Assembly: GCA_023412175.1 (NCBI GenBank)
Contig: JAEYOB010000604.1
Span: forward strand, 1 to 16,426
Direction of reading: 5' to 3'
Source: Pseudomonadota bacterium
GTDB lineage: Bacteria; Pseudomonadota; Alphaproteobacteria; Azospirillales; Azospirillaceae
DNA: 16,426 bases
A model generated the notes under the pieces. It saw nothing but the letters and a program-made list of their open reading frames with translations, had not been told where the DNA came from and searched no databases. Below are positions 1-7,878 of this stretch, one piece after another (positions within the stretch are counted from its first letter, which is position 1; each line of letters begins with the position of its first letter). Made by a program: the position numbers and the translations under genes.

Positions 1-2
1 GG

Positions 3-2291
3 TCAGAACGTGACGCCGGCCGTCAGCATGAAGGTCCGCCCCGACGCCGGAACGGCGCGGGAGGCGTTGAAAGCCGAGGTGTAGTTGCGGTGGTCGCTCA
101 GGTTGTAGGCGTTGAGCGCCACCGAAAGGTTGCGATACTCGTAGGACACCACGGCATCCAGCGAGACGGTGTCCGGCATGCGGGCGGTGTTGGCGCTGTC
201 CGCCCAGTATTCCGAAGCGTATTGAACGCCGCCGCCGACCATGATCTTGCCCGGCTGGCCGAGGTCGAATTCATAGGTCGTCCAGAGGCTCGCGTTGTGC
301 TTCGGCACGTTGGCGGCGTCGTTGCCGATGACGGCGGCGTTGGTTTCTGAGTCGGTCACGTTGCCCTTGAGGTAGGCGTAATTGGTGTAGACGCTCCACG
401 CCGACGTCAGCTTGCCGCTGACGCTGCCCTCGAAGCCCCGGATGCGGATGCCGAGCCCGGCTTCGGAGAAGCCGTCGGCGACGGTGCCGGTGGTGGGGTC
501 GATGGAGTAGCTGTTGCTCTTCTCGATCTGGAACACCGAGCCGCTGACGCCCAGCCGGCCGTTCAGGAAGTCGGCCTTGCCGCCGAACTCGTAGAGGTCG
601 GTCTTCTCAGGCTTGAAGGCCCGCGCGGCGTTCGGCGTCTCGGCCGTGCCGTTGGTCACCGCCGAGGCGATGTCGGTGCCTTGCGGCTTGTTCGAGCGGG
701 AATAGGACAGGTAGACCGAGGAGTCCTTGGTCGGCTCGTAGATCACGCTGACCGTCGGGCTCAAGGCGCGGTCGGTGACCGTGCCGCCGGCGATCGTGGG
801 GTTGGCCGACTTGAAGCTGGTGCGGAAATAGTCCCAGCGCAGGCCGCCCTGGACCGAAAGCTGGTCGAACAGCCACATGCGGTCGTTGATGAAAAGCCCG
901 GTGTTGGCGACGCTGGATTCGCGGCCGCCGTTGGCGGGGTAGGTGAGGAAGGCGTTGGGGGCATAGGTGTGGATCGGGGTCCGCACGGTCTGGTTGGCGG
1001 TGCGGTTGACCCAGGTGCCGGATTGCCGCTTGTCCTTCTGATAGCTGATGTCGATGCCGCCGTTAACCTTGTGCCGCAGTCCGAACAGATCGCCCTCCAG
1101 CTTGGCACCGGCGACGTTCTGCACGCCCCAGCCTTCCTGCTTGTAGGCCATGCCGCCGCCGGCGCCGTAGGTCATCGCCGGATTTCCGCCCCTCAGGAAA
1201 AGGTTGCTGTTGGCGGCGCTCAGCGCGGCAGGCGTGGTGGCGGCGAAATCGCGCTCGTAATGGCTCCAGCGCGTGTCGTTGTAGAAGGACAGGCTGCTGT
1301 TCACCTCGTGGGCGAACGTCGAGGTCAGGATGTGGTTTTCGGTGTCGTCGCGGTCGAGGTTGCGGATGTAGGAGATCGAGCGGTCCAGGCCGAACTCAGC
1401 CGCCGGTCGGTAGACGCCATCGTTCCCTCGGACCATTGGCTGGCCCATGTCGGGGGCCTTCTCGCCCTTCAGGTAGGCGTAGTTGAGGTGCCAGGTGGTC
1501 GGGGTCCCGAGGCCCAGGCCGAGGTCCGCGGCAATGCCCATGCGCTTGGCTTCGGCCTCGTCGCGGTCGGCGATGTCCTGGTCGTGGTAAAGGCCGTTCA
1601 CCCGGAGCGCCGCGGTGTCGCTGATCGGCTGGTTGACATCGACGGTGGTGCGGTAGGTGGTGCCGGACCCGACGGACTGTTCGGCCCTGATCTGCCGGTT
1701 CAGCGCCGCCTTCTTGGTGCCCTGATTGATGACGCCGCCGGAGTTGCCGACGCCGAAGCCGCTTCCCGTCGGCCCCTTGAAGACCTGGACGGTCTCGGTG
1801 TTGAAGATGTCGTGCGTGTAGGCGCCGAAATCCTTCAGGCCGTCCGTGTAGATGTCGCCGCGCGCCGTCAGGCCGCGGATGCGGAACTGGTCGCCGTTCT
1901 GCCCGCCATTGCCTTCGCCGGTCGAGATGGTGATGCCGGGGACGTTCCGCAGCACCTGTTCCAGCGAGGTCGCGCGCTGCTGCTCGATGATCTCCTGCGG
2001 CACGACGTTGACGACGCGGGGCGTCTCCTTCACCGTCTCGGGCAGGCGGGAGATGCCGGTCGGCGCGGCGTTGACGTTGCCGGACTCCTGGATCGCTTCG
2101 GCGCCCACCTTGATCGAATCGAGGAGAAGCGTGTCACCGGAGGCCTTGCCGGGCACCGGGGCGCTTCCCGGAGTGGTTGTCTGCGCGTTCGCCACCGTCG
2201 GCACAGCCGAGAAGGTCATGGCCAGGCTGGCGGTCGCGGCGGCGCCGGCGATGATGGGCCTGAGGCTATGGGTGGTGGTGGTCTGTTGCAT
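3..2291 (-). CDS. TonB-dependent siderophore receptor (catecholate/Fiu-like)
   Basis: Outer-membrane receptor that imports a ferric siderophore using TonB-ExbBD energy. The 762-residue protein has a signal peptide with hydrophobic core near residues 12-34 and probable cleavage after ANA (residue 36). A plug domain follows, with the family-typical stretches SLEQVLRNVPGI, FRIRGL, VFKGPTGSGFG and GGVIN, then a long beta-barrel ending in a terminal Phe (AGVTF), the usual outer-membrane assembly signal. Length and plug motifs fit the TonB siderophore-receptor family, closest in style to Fiu-like catecholate receptors; the actual ligand cannot be read from sequence. The ATG is supported by GGGAGAG seven bases upstream. 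A Fur-box-like palindrome about 85-100 bp upstream implies iron repression. The gene stands alone in the window; anything downstream lies beyond the left edge. Confidence 0.93.
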   Translation of the reverse strand: MQQTTTTHSLRPIIAGAAATASLAMTFSAVPTVANAQTTTPGSAPVPGKASGDTLLLDSIKVGAEAIQESGNVNAAPTGISRLPETVKETPRVVNVVPQEIIEQQRATSLEQVLRNVPGITISTGEGNGGQNGDQFRIRGLTARGDIYTDGLKDFGAYTHDIFNTETVQVFKGPTGSGFGVGNSGGVINQGTKKAALNRQIRAEQSVGSGTTYRTTVDVNQPISDTAALRVNGLYHDQDIADRDEAEAKRMGIAADLGLGLGTPTTWHLNYAYLKGEKAPDMGQPMVRGNDGVYRPAAEFGLDRSISYIRNLDRDDTENHILTSTFAHEVNSSLSFYNDTRWSHYERDFAATTPAALSAANSNLFLRGGNPAMTYGAGGGMAYKQEGWGVQNVAGAKLEGDLFGLRHKVNGGIDISYQKDKRQSGTWVNRTANQTVRTPIHTYAPNAFLTYPANGGRESSVANTGLFINDRMWLFDQLSVQGGLRWDYFRTSFKSANPTIAGGTVTDRALSPTVSVIYEPTKDSSVYLSYSRSNKPQGTDIASAVTNGTAETPNAARAFKPEKTDLYEFGGKADFLNGRLGVSGSVFQIEKSNSYSIDPTTGTVADGFSEAGLGIRIRGFEGSVSGKLTSAWSVYTNYAYLKGNVTDSETNAAVIGNDAANVPKHNASLWTTYEFDLGQPGKIMVGGGVQYASEYWADSANTARMPDTVSLDAVVSYEYRNLSVALNAYNLSDHRNYTSAFNASRAVPASGRTFMLTAGVTF

Positions 2292-2373
2292 TAAACTCTC
2301 CCAAAATCCGCTATGGCGTGCTTGCCGATCAATGCGTCGGTTTCCAGCAACCGGAGAGCCCTTTACCGCAGAT

Positions 2374-2392
2374 GAAATTCATAATCATTCTT
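2374..2392 (-). promoter_or_regulatory. Fur box-like operator upstream of siderophore receptor
   Basis: The sequence GAAATTCATAATCATTCTT matches the classical 19-bp Fur consensus GATAATGATAATCATTATC at 14 of 19 positions by hand alignment, with the core ATAATCATT intact. It lies about 85-100 bp upstream of the receptor ATG, a sensible operator location for iron-repressed TonB receptors. Which regulator of the Fur family binds in this lineage (Fur, Irr or another) is not known from sequence. Confidence 0.6.
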
Positions 2393-2611
2393 AATTGAGC
2401 AAGCCGCCTATGACCAATCCCCCGTATGGAAGGGGGTGGTGCATTCCGAACACCGGACCGTCAGTGCACGGGGTAGGGTTGAAGTGGTTGGCGGTTGACG
2501 GGATTTTCGTTTGTTTTCATGGCTTAATGGGGGTTCCTCATGCCCTGGCGGGCCACATCTGGAATGCCCATTCTCTGGTCATCCGCGGATGTGTTGCAGA
2601 AACATCGCAAT

Positions 2612-2630
2612 GATAATAATAATTATTCTC
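2612..2630. promoter_or_regulatory. Strong distal Fur box-like palindrome
   Basis: The sequence GATAATAATAATTATTCTC matches the 19-bp Fur consensus at 16 of 19 positions, better than the receptor-proximal site. It is centred about 330 bp from the receptor ATG. It overlaps a possible rightward promoter, TTGCAG (2594-2599) and AATAAT (2618-2623) with 18-bp spacing, which would fire towards 2640-2846 where no clear gene is visible. It could be a second operator for the receptor or control an unannotated RNA. Confidence 0.55.
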
Positions 2631-2846
2631 AATATTGTGATGCTGATCTCCGCCCGTCGGCATCTGGCGGCAGGGGCGTTTCGATTTGGCGTACCGGAAG
2701 CCCGGAACCGCCGGCGCCATCGATGCCTGGGCAATGACGGTGGTCAGACCGAGGGGGACACGCGGTTGCCGTCCGGCGTCGCCATGCGTAGCCGGTCCAA
2801 GTCGGCGAACCGCATCACGCCGTAAGCCGATTTTTCGGACGGGCCG

Positions 2847-3299
2847 TCAGCGCTCCGCAGCCATCTCGTACAGGTTCCACGCCGTCTTCTTCGACACGCG
2901 GTCGTACAGCGTGCGCGCCCGGTAGTTGTCGTCGGCGGTGATCCAGCGCACGATGGGCCAGCCGCGCTCGCTGGCGATACGGCGCAGTTCGTCCAGCATC
3001 GCCTCGCCGATGCGGGCGCCGCGGGTGTCGGGATCGACGAACAGGTCGTTGAGGAAGCCGACCTCCACCCCGCGGCTCGGGCTCGGTTCGCCGCGGAAGT
3101 GGGCAAGGCCGACGACGCGGCCGCCGCTCACCGCCACCAACCCCTCCAGCGGGTGCGCCGGGTCGTGCAGCCATGTCCAGACGCGGTCGACCACGGCCTC
3201 GTCCACCGGCCATTTGTAGAAGGTGCGGTAGCCGTGGAACAGGCGCCGCCAGTCGGCCTCGTGCGTAGCGGCGAGCGGGATGACGACCAGATCAGACAC
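2847..3299 (-). CDS. GNAT-family N-acetyltransferase
   Basis: Predicted acetyl-CoA-dependent N-acetyltransferase of about 150 residues, the usual size for a single GNAT domain. Motif A is visible around residues 79-105 (VEVGFLNDLFVDP then TRGARIGEAML, the R-G-x-x-I-G pyrophosphate loop). Motif B is near 128-134 (ARTLYDR), followed by a short final strand (WNLYEMA). The substrate is unknown. The GTG at 3299 is preferred over an upstream in-frame ATG because GGAGG precedes it with seven bases between, and because GTGTCTGA overlaps the stop of the preceding gene by 8 bp, implying translational coupling. It therefore probably belongs to a two-gene operon with the EpmC-like HExxH protein. Confidence 0.85.
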   Translation of the reverse strand: MSDLVVIPLAATHEADWRRLFHGYRTFYKWPVDEAVVDRVWTWLHDPAHPLEGLVAVSGGRVVGLAHFRGEPSPSRGVEVGFLNDLFVDPDTRGARIGEAMLDELRRIASERGWPIVRWITADDNYRARTLYDRVSKKTAWNLYEMAAER

Positions 3300-3963
3300 G
3301 CGCAGCCTCCATTTCCGTTGTTGCCCGCCGGGCGTCGGCCCAGGCACGCGCCGTCGTCGGACGGCCGTCGGCGTCGATCAGGCCGCACTCGAACAGTTCG
3401 GCGGCGTGCCCGGCGAACCAGTCGGCGGTGGCCGGGCGCTCCCACGCCTCCATCCAGTTCTGCTCCATGAAGGCGAGGATTGCCGGGTGCCCCAGTTCGG
3501 CCTCCCACAGGATGCCGAGCAGCGACGTCTGCGCCTCCTCGTGCATGCATTGCTGGAAGGTGAGCTTCTGCTGGGCGCGGGCCTCCGGGCGGCGGCTGGT
3601 CTCCGGCCCCGGCCCGAGGCCGAACTCCAGCAGGCCGCGGCGTTCCGGCGCGGCGCACAGCCAGTGCGCCACCTCGTGCACGATGACCGTCGCCTCGACG
3701 TCGGTGCGGATCACTTGGCCGTCCCACATGAAGGAGGCGCTGGGCTTCTCGTCCAGCGTGCCGATGCCGTGGGCGTGCGCCAGGGCCACGCCGTCGGCGC
3801 GCTGCTCCGGCGTGTCGACGGCGCCCGGCACCGGCCCCGATCCCGACCAGGTGGCGGCGATGCGGCGGAAGGCGGCCAGCGGCTGCGGGCGGTCGCCGAG
3901 GTGCTCGGCGAAACGGGCGAGCGCCGAGGACAGGGTGTCGGCGGGGATGGGCGTCAGGATCAT
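3292..3963 (-). CDS. EpmC/YfcM-like HExxH protein (possible EF-P hydroxylase-related)
   Basis: A 223-residue soluble protein with no signal peptide or membrane segment. The metal-binding signature HEVAH is at residues 96-100, followed by W, a PERR pair (106-109), LLEFG (111-115), and a downstream HEEAQ (141-145) that could give a third acidic ligand. From memory, this order (HE-x-x-HW, RR, L-[DE]-F-G, E-x-x-Q) matches the elongation factor P hydroxylase EpmC (YfcM), which hydroxylates lysylated EF-P using a non-haem iron centre. The protein is somewhat longer than E. coli EpmC, and the N-terminal 60 residues differ. A generic zincin-like metalloprotein is the alternative. It is translationally coupled to a GNAT acetyltransferase downstream. 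EF-P, EpmA and EpmB are not in this window. Confidence 0.6.
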   Translation of the reverse strand: MILTPIPADTLSSALARFAEHLGDRPQPLAAFRRIAATWSGSGPVPGAVDTPEQRADGVALAHAHGIGTLDEKPSASFMWDGQVIRTDVEATVIVHEVAHWLCAAPERRGLLEFGLGPGPETSRRPEARAQQKLTFQQCMHEEAQTSLLGILWEAELGHPAILAFMEQNWMEAWERPATADWFAGHAAELFECGLIDADGRPTTARAWADARRATTEMEAARV

Positions 3964-4265
3964 CGAAGGCCGGATCGGTGAAGGCGGGAGTCGTGGAGCC
4001 TATTTGCGCCGCCCCGGGGTCGCCTCGCAAGGGGTGACACTTAGGAGGCTGGAATAACCGTAAGGCACGCGGCGTTCGTCACGATTGGCCGGCATGCGTC
4101 GCGGGATGGGCAGACGGGCGCAAGAATTGGCCAATGGTCACAAGACAGGCATTTTGCCCGCATGTGTGTCTCATGGTATATGCGGCAAAGGCGCACGGAC
4201 CGGCCGGGGTCCCGTCGCCCCTCGAACGGCATCCGGCAGCGCGTGATGTAGGCTTGCGGTCACCC
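3964..4265. other. 302-bp divergent intergenic region
   Basis: Separates the minus-strand EpmC-like gene from the plus-strand glycosyltransferase gene. It holds a plausible rightward promoter at 4154-4182 and a 10-bp perfect palindrome ATTGGCCAAT at 4126-4135. The glycosyltransferase frame stays open upstream to about 4134, but that extension has no family similarity and lies largely upstream of the promoter. No small gene or RNA is recognised. Confidence 0.5.
4154..4182 (+). promoter_or_regulatory. Candidate promoter for glycosylation operon
   Basis: TTGCCC (4154-4159) and TATATG (4177-4182) are separated by exactly 17 bp, each matching sigma-70 consensus at four of six positions. Transcription would begin near 4189, upstream of the chosen ATG at 4266 and downstream of the alternative starts at 4134 and 4173. 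Visual call only. Confidence 0.35.
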
Positions 4266-5339
4266 ATGTCCCTTATCCAGGCGCCCGATACGGCGCCCGT
4301 CCCGGCCCCGGATACGGCCGGCCCGGATGACCTGCGTGCCGGCTCCGGCGGGCGCCGGCTGCTGTCGGTGGTCATTCCGTTCTACAACGAGGGACCCAAC
4401 GTCGAGGCGCTGTTCGCGCGCCTCGTGCCGGTGCTCGACGGGCTCGATATGGCGTGGGAGGTGGTCTGCGTCAACGACGGCAGCCGCGACGACACGCTGG
4501 AGCGCCTGATCGGCGTGCATGGCCGCGACGAGCGCGTCAAGGTGGTCGACCTGTCGCGCAACTTCGGCAAGGAACTGGCGCTGTCGGCCGGTCTGGCGCA
4601 CGCGCGCGGCGACGCCGTGGTGCCCATGGACGCCGACCTCCAGCACCCGCCCGAGGTGCTGCCGCTGTTCATCGCCAAGTGGCGGGAGGGCTACGACGTG
4701 GTGGTGGCGGCGCGCCACGCCCGCATCGGCCAGAACTGGAAGCACCGCCTTTTCGCCAAGGCGTTCTACTGGATCTTCGACTCCCTTTCGGACGTGAAGC
4801 TGCCCCGCGAGGTCGGCGACTTCCGCCTGATGGACCGCAAGGTGGTCGAGGTCATCAACCGCATGCCCGAGCGCACGCGCTTCATGAAGGGCATCTTCGC
4901 CTGGGTCGGCTTCCGCCAGGCGGTGGTGTCCTACGAGCAGGGGCAGCGGGCCGGCGGCGATACCAAGTGGGGTTTCGTCAAGCTGCTGCGCTTCGCCATC
5001 GACGGGCTGACGGCGTTCTCCACATTCCCTCTGCGGGTGTGGAGCTTGATCGGAGTCATGGTTTCCGGCTTCGCCTTCGTCTACATCGTGCTGCGCCTGA
5101 TGCGCACGCTGCTGTTCGGCGTGGACGTGCCGGGTTACGAATCCCTGATCGTCTCGGTGCTGTTCATGGGTGGCCTGCAACTCATCACGCTGGGCATCAT
5201 CGGCGACTACCTTGGCCGGGTCTTCAACGAAGTCAAAGGGCGCCCGCTCTTCATCGTGCGCTCCATTCACGGGTTCCAGGAAGGGGGCGCCGCCGAACCG
5301 GCGCGCCCTGTCGAGACGATGCCGGAGAAGTCTCTGTGA
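4266..5339 (+). CDS. GtrB-like polyprenyl-phosphate glycosyltransferase (GT2)
   Basis: Predicted to transfer a sugar from a nucleotide donor to undecaprenyl phosphate on the cytoplasmic face, as in GtrB/dolichyl-phosphate-mannose-synthase-like enzymes. From the ATG at 4266 it has 357 residues. Seen in order: the GT2 start LLSVVIPFYNEG (32-43), VCVNDGSRDDT (68-78), the metal-binding DAD in PMDADLQHPPE (122-124), DFRLMDR (185-191), and the family-typical GGDTKWGFVKL near 230-240. Two C-terminal transmembrane segments follow (about 257-278 and 292-316). No strong ribosome-binding site precedes this ATG, but the longer frame upstream lacks family similarity. Its stop overlaps the next gene's GTG by 4 bp (GTGA), so the two are translationally coupled. 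The sugar is unknown. Confidence 0.9.
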   Translation: MSLIQAPDTAPVPAPDTAGPDDLRAGSGGRRLLSVVIPFYNEGPNVEALFARLVPVLDGLDMAWEVVCVNDGSRDDTLERLIGVHGRDERVKVVDLSRNFGKELALSAGLAHARGDAVVPMDADLQHPPEVLPLFIAKWREGYDVVVAARHARIGQNWKHRLFAKAFYWIFDSLSDVKLPREVGDFRLMDRKVVEVINRMPERTRFMKGIFAWVGFRQAVVSYEQGQRAGGDTKWGFVKLLRFAIDGLTAFSTFPLRVWSLIGVMVSGFAFVYIVLRLMRTLLFGVDVPGYESLIVSVLFMGGLQLITLGIIGDYLGRVFNEVKGRPLFIVRSIHGFQEGGAAEPARPVETMPEKSL

Positions 5340-7021
5340 ACTATCAGGTTTCTGTGGCTCCGGCCCTCCGGACCGACGCCCCCGCCCTGAGCTACGGGAC
5401 GGTGTGGGACCAGCTTGCCCGCGTGCTGCTGCTCGTCATGCTGGTGATCGTCGTGCTGTCCTTCCAGGACTACGGCATTACCACCGACGAGGAGGTGCAG
5501 CACATCTATGGCAAGGAACTGCTGTCCTTCTACCTGTCCGGCTTCCAGGACCAGTCGGCCTTCCATTTCAAGGACCTGTACCTCTACGGCGGCCTGTTCG
5601 ATCTGGTGGTCGCCATCGTGGTGCCGGTCTCCCCCTTCGACGAGTACGCGACGCGCCACCTGCTGTGCGGCTTGTTGGGCGTGGTCGGCGTGGCCGGCAC
5701 ATGGCGCCTCGGCCGCCAGCTGGCCGGGCCGCGCACCGGCTTCCTGGCCGCGGCGGCGCTGGCGCTGTGCGGCGTCTACTACGGGGCGATGTTCAACAAC
5801 ACCAAGGACGTGCCCTTCGCGGCCGGCATGGTGTGGATGCTTTACTTCGCTACCCGAATCCTTCAGCAGATGCCGCGGCCAAGCCGGTCGGCGGCGCTGA
5901 AGTTCGGCCTGACGCTCGGGCTGGCGCTGGGCATCCGCGTCGGCGCGGTGTTCGGCGTGTTCTACCTGGGCGTGGCGCTGCTGCTGCATCTGGCCCTGGT
6001 CTGGCACGAGGAGGGGCGCCGGCAGATGCTGCACGACGCCACCCGCTCGATGCTGCTGCTGCTGCCCATCCTGCCCATCGCCTATGTGGTGATGGCGGTG
6101 TTCTGGCCGTGGGCGGTGCTGAACCCGCTTAACCCGCTGGAGGCCTTGCAGGCGTTCTCCCGCGTGCCGCTGAAGATCGCCACGCTGCTGAACGGCGAGA
6201 ACGTGCTGTCCAGCGACCCGCCCGCCCTGTACGTGCCCATCTATTTGGCGGTGAAGCTGCCGGAGGCGCTGGTGGTCGGGCTGGCGGCGGCGGTCGCCCT
6301 GGGCGTGGCCGGGCTGGCGCGGGTGGTGTCGCTGCCGGGACGCCGCCACCGCGCGGTGGTCTGGGTGCCGACGGTGCTCGGCGCCTTCGTGCCGATCATC
6401 GTTTTCATGCTGATGCGGCCGACCGTCTACAACGGCATCCGCCACTTCCTGTTCGTCATTCCGCCCATGGCGGTGATGGCGGCCTACGCCGCCGACCGCG
6501 GCTGGCAGCTGGCGGAGCGGTGGGGGCGCCGGGCCGGGCACGCATTCGCCGCGACGCTGACGGTGCTGGGCGTGGTGTATCTCTGGCAGCTCGCCAGCAT
6601 GCATCCCAACCAGTACGTCTACTACAACAAGTTCATCGGCGGCATGCGCGGCGCCGTGGGCAAGTTCGAGTTGGATTACTGGGGCAACTCGCTGCACGAG
6701 GCGACCCGCGAACTGATCGACTTCATCGAGCGTGAGAACAACGGCGGGCCGCCGCCGCAGACCTACACCCTGTCGGTGTGCGGCAACCCGCTGGCCGTGC
6801 GTTACGACCTGCCGCCCTGGCTGAAGCTGGTGGACAAGGACCCGGACTGGCGGCGTGCCGACTTCTTCATGGCCTTCACCCAGGTCCGCCGCTGCCCCGA
6901 CCTGCTGGACGGCCAGCCGATCCTGGAGATCGATGCCGACGGCGTGCCGCTGTCCATCGTCAAGGACCGCCGTTCGCCCGAGAAGCGCGCGGTGGCCGGC
7001 GCGAAGGCTGAGGCGCGCTGA
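5336..7021 (+). CDS. GT-C membrane glycosyltransferase (GT39/PMT-like)
   Basis: Multi-spanning inner-membrane glycosyltransferase of 561 residues, expected to use a polyprenyl-phosphate sugar on the periplasmic side. The first transmembrane helix is near 28-43. The first outer loop carries an acidic pair (TTDEE, residues 49-53), the position of the catalytic acid in GT-C enzymes. About ten further hydrophobic segments follow. A C-terminal region beginning HPNQYVYYNKFIGG (from about residue 423) and continuing to DYWGNS is typical of bacterial phospholipid-carrier-dependent glycosyltransferases. The start is the GTG overlapping the previous stop, with GGAGAAG seven bases upstream; the frame remains open further upstream only as a shadow of the GtrB gene. 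The acceptor is probably a surface polysaccharide or lipid, which is inference. Confidence 0.85.
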   Translation: MNYQVSVAPALRTDAPALSYGTVWDQLARVLLLVMLVIVVLSFQDYGITTDEEVQHIYGKELLSFYLSGFQDQSAFHFKDLYLYGGLFDLVVAIVVPVSPFDEYATRHLLCGLLGVVGVAGTWRLGRQLAGPRTGFLAAAALALCGVYYGAMFNNTKDVPFAAGMVWMLYFATRILQQMPRPSRSAALKFGLTLGLALGIRVGAVFGVFYLGVALLLHLALVWHEEGRRQMLHDATRSMLLLLPILPIAYVVMAVFWPWAVLNPLNPLEALQAFSRVPLKIATLLNGENVLSSDPPALYVPIYLAVKLPEALVVGLAAAVALGVAGLARVVSLPGRRHRAVVWVPTVLGAFVPIIVFMLMRPTVYNGIRHFLFVIPPMAVMAAYAADRGWQLAERWGRRAGHAFAATLTVLGVVYLWQLASMHPNQYVYYNKFIGGMRGAVGKFELDYWGNSLHEATRELIDFIERENNGGPPPQTYTLSVCGNPLAVRYDLPPWLKLVDKDPDWRRADFFMAFTQVRRCPDLLDGQPILEIDADGVPLSIVKDRRSPEKRAVAGAKAEAR

Positions 7022-7125
7022 TCCGGTTGACGCTTGACCGGGGCGGATGCGGCAACAATGTTCCCGGCGGCCGTGCGCAAGGGCGCCGTTTCGCCTGGAA
7101 ACTGATGCATCGGGAGGAGGATGGC

Positions 7126-7878
7126 GTGAGTCTGTGGATCGACTTCTGGGACCGGCCCAACGCCATCTATGCCGGCCGGCGCAACCTTGAGGCGCACTTC
7201 GACTGCATCATGCGCGATCTGGCGCCGCACCTGCCGGACGGTGGCACGGTGCTGGACTTCGGCTGTGGCGAGGCGCTCGGCGCAGACAGGATGGCGCAGA
7301 CCTGCGGGTGCGTCCTGCTGTTCGACGGCGCCCCCTCGGTCCGGCAGAAGCTGGCGGAGCGCCTCGCCGCACAACCGCGGATCCGCGTGCTGGACGAGGC
7401 GGCGCTGGCGGCGCAGCCGCCGGGCAGCGTCGATCTCGTGGTGGTGGTCTCGGTGCTCCAGTACATCGCCCGCGCCGATCTGCCGGGGCTGCTGGCGCGC
7501 TGGCGCGAGCTGCTGGCCCCCGGCGGCCGGCTGCTGATCGCCGACGTGGTGGTGACCGGCACGCCGATGCTCCAGGACGTGCGCAGCCAGTTGGGTTTCG
7601 CGGCCCGCCACGGTTTCCTGCTGGCGGCGCTGACCGGCATCGTCCGCATGGCGCTGTCCGACTACCGGCAGATCCGCCAGCAGGTCGGCTTCTCCACCTA
7701 CGCGCCGGACGAACTGCGGGCCGTGCTTGAGCAGGCCGGCTTCACGGTCGAGCGGCTGGCGCGCAACATCGGCCCGACGCCGCACCGCTTCACGCTGGTC
7801 GGTCGGCCGGCATCAGCCGGCGGCGCCGGGGGCCTTGGTGCCGAACGTCCAGAAGCGGTTCGCGCCGTAGCTCCATAG
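7126..7878 (+). CDS. Class I SAM-dependent methyltransferase
   Basis: Methyltransferase of about 250 residues. Motif I is VLDFGCGEALG (42-52), an acidic residue after strand 2 is D67, motif II lies in SVDLVVVVSVLQYI (101-114), and LAPGGRLLIADV (130-141) is the motif III region. This is the Methyltransf_11 type, usual for small-molecule or sugar methylation. The GTG at 7126 is favoured because GGAGGAGG lies just upstream; the open frame before it (from 7027) lacks family similarity. It follows the GT-C gene by about 100 bp on the same strand and probably modifies a sugar or lipid intermediate of that pathway (inference from context). The last 22 codons overlap the convergent GtrA gene; this tail is Ala/Gly-rich and looks like a run-on past the natural end of the fold. 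Confidence 0.85.
   Translation: MSLWIDFWDRPNAIYAGRRNLEAHFDCIMRDLAPHLPDGGTVLDFGCGEALGADRMAQTCGCVLLFDGAPSVRQKLAERLAAQPRIRVLDEAALAAQPPGSVDLVVVVSVLQYIARADLPGLLARWRELLAPGGRLLIADVVVTGTPMLQDVRSQLGFAARHGFLLAALTGIVRMALSDYRQIRQQVGFSTYAPDELRAVLEQAGFTVERLARNIGPTPHRFTLVGRPASAGGAGGLGAERPEAVRAVAP

Larger units (their letters stand above)
2292..2846. other. 555-bp intergenic region with Fur-like sites, no convincing gene
   Basis: Long non-coding stretch between the 3' end of the acetyltransferase gene and the start of the siderophore receptor. Part of it is markedly more AT-rich than the rest of the window. It holds two Fur-box-like palindromes (2374-2392 and 2612-2630), a 12-bp perfect palindrome CATCCGCGGATG at 2580-2591, and a C5/G5 hairpin at 2413-2440. 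Short open frames exist on both strands, but none has a recognisable motif, a good ribosome-binding site or convincing composition. A Fur-controlled small RNA or a long receptor leader is possible but unproven. Confidence 0.6.

Noticed and set aside
681..2294. Long open frame antisense to the siderophore receptor (537 codons)
   Set aside because: Typical GC-rich shadow frame: no domain, low-complexity Val/Gly/Arg/Asp composition, and entirely opposite a well-supported receptor gene.
2511..2825. Possible small protein starting MIIIIILNIVMLI within the intergenic region
   Set aside because: The Ile run is the Fur-box-like AT repeat read as codons; no ribosome-binding site and no sensible downstream sequence.
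2812..2846. Terminator after the acetyltransferase gene (CCGA/TCGG with A-rich loop)
   Set aside because: Only a 4-bp stem with no following T tract in the direction of transcription; too weak to call.
4134..4265. N-terminal extension of the GtrB-like protein from an earlier in-frame start
   Set aside because: The extension has no GT2 similarity, no ribosome-binding site, and a promoter-like sequence falls inside it.
4454..5335. N-terminal extension of the GT-C glycosyltransferase through the gtrB gene
   Set aside because: It is the +1 shadow of gtrB; the GTG at 5336 has a good ribosome-binding site and the 4-bp overlap typical of coupled genes.
5267..6697. Long open frame antisense to the GT-C glycosyltransferase
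   Set aside because: His/Gln/Arg-rich translation with no motif, complementary to a clear membrane protein gene.
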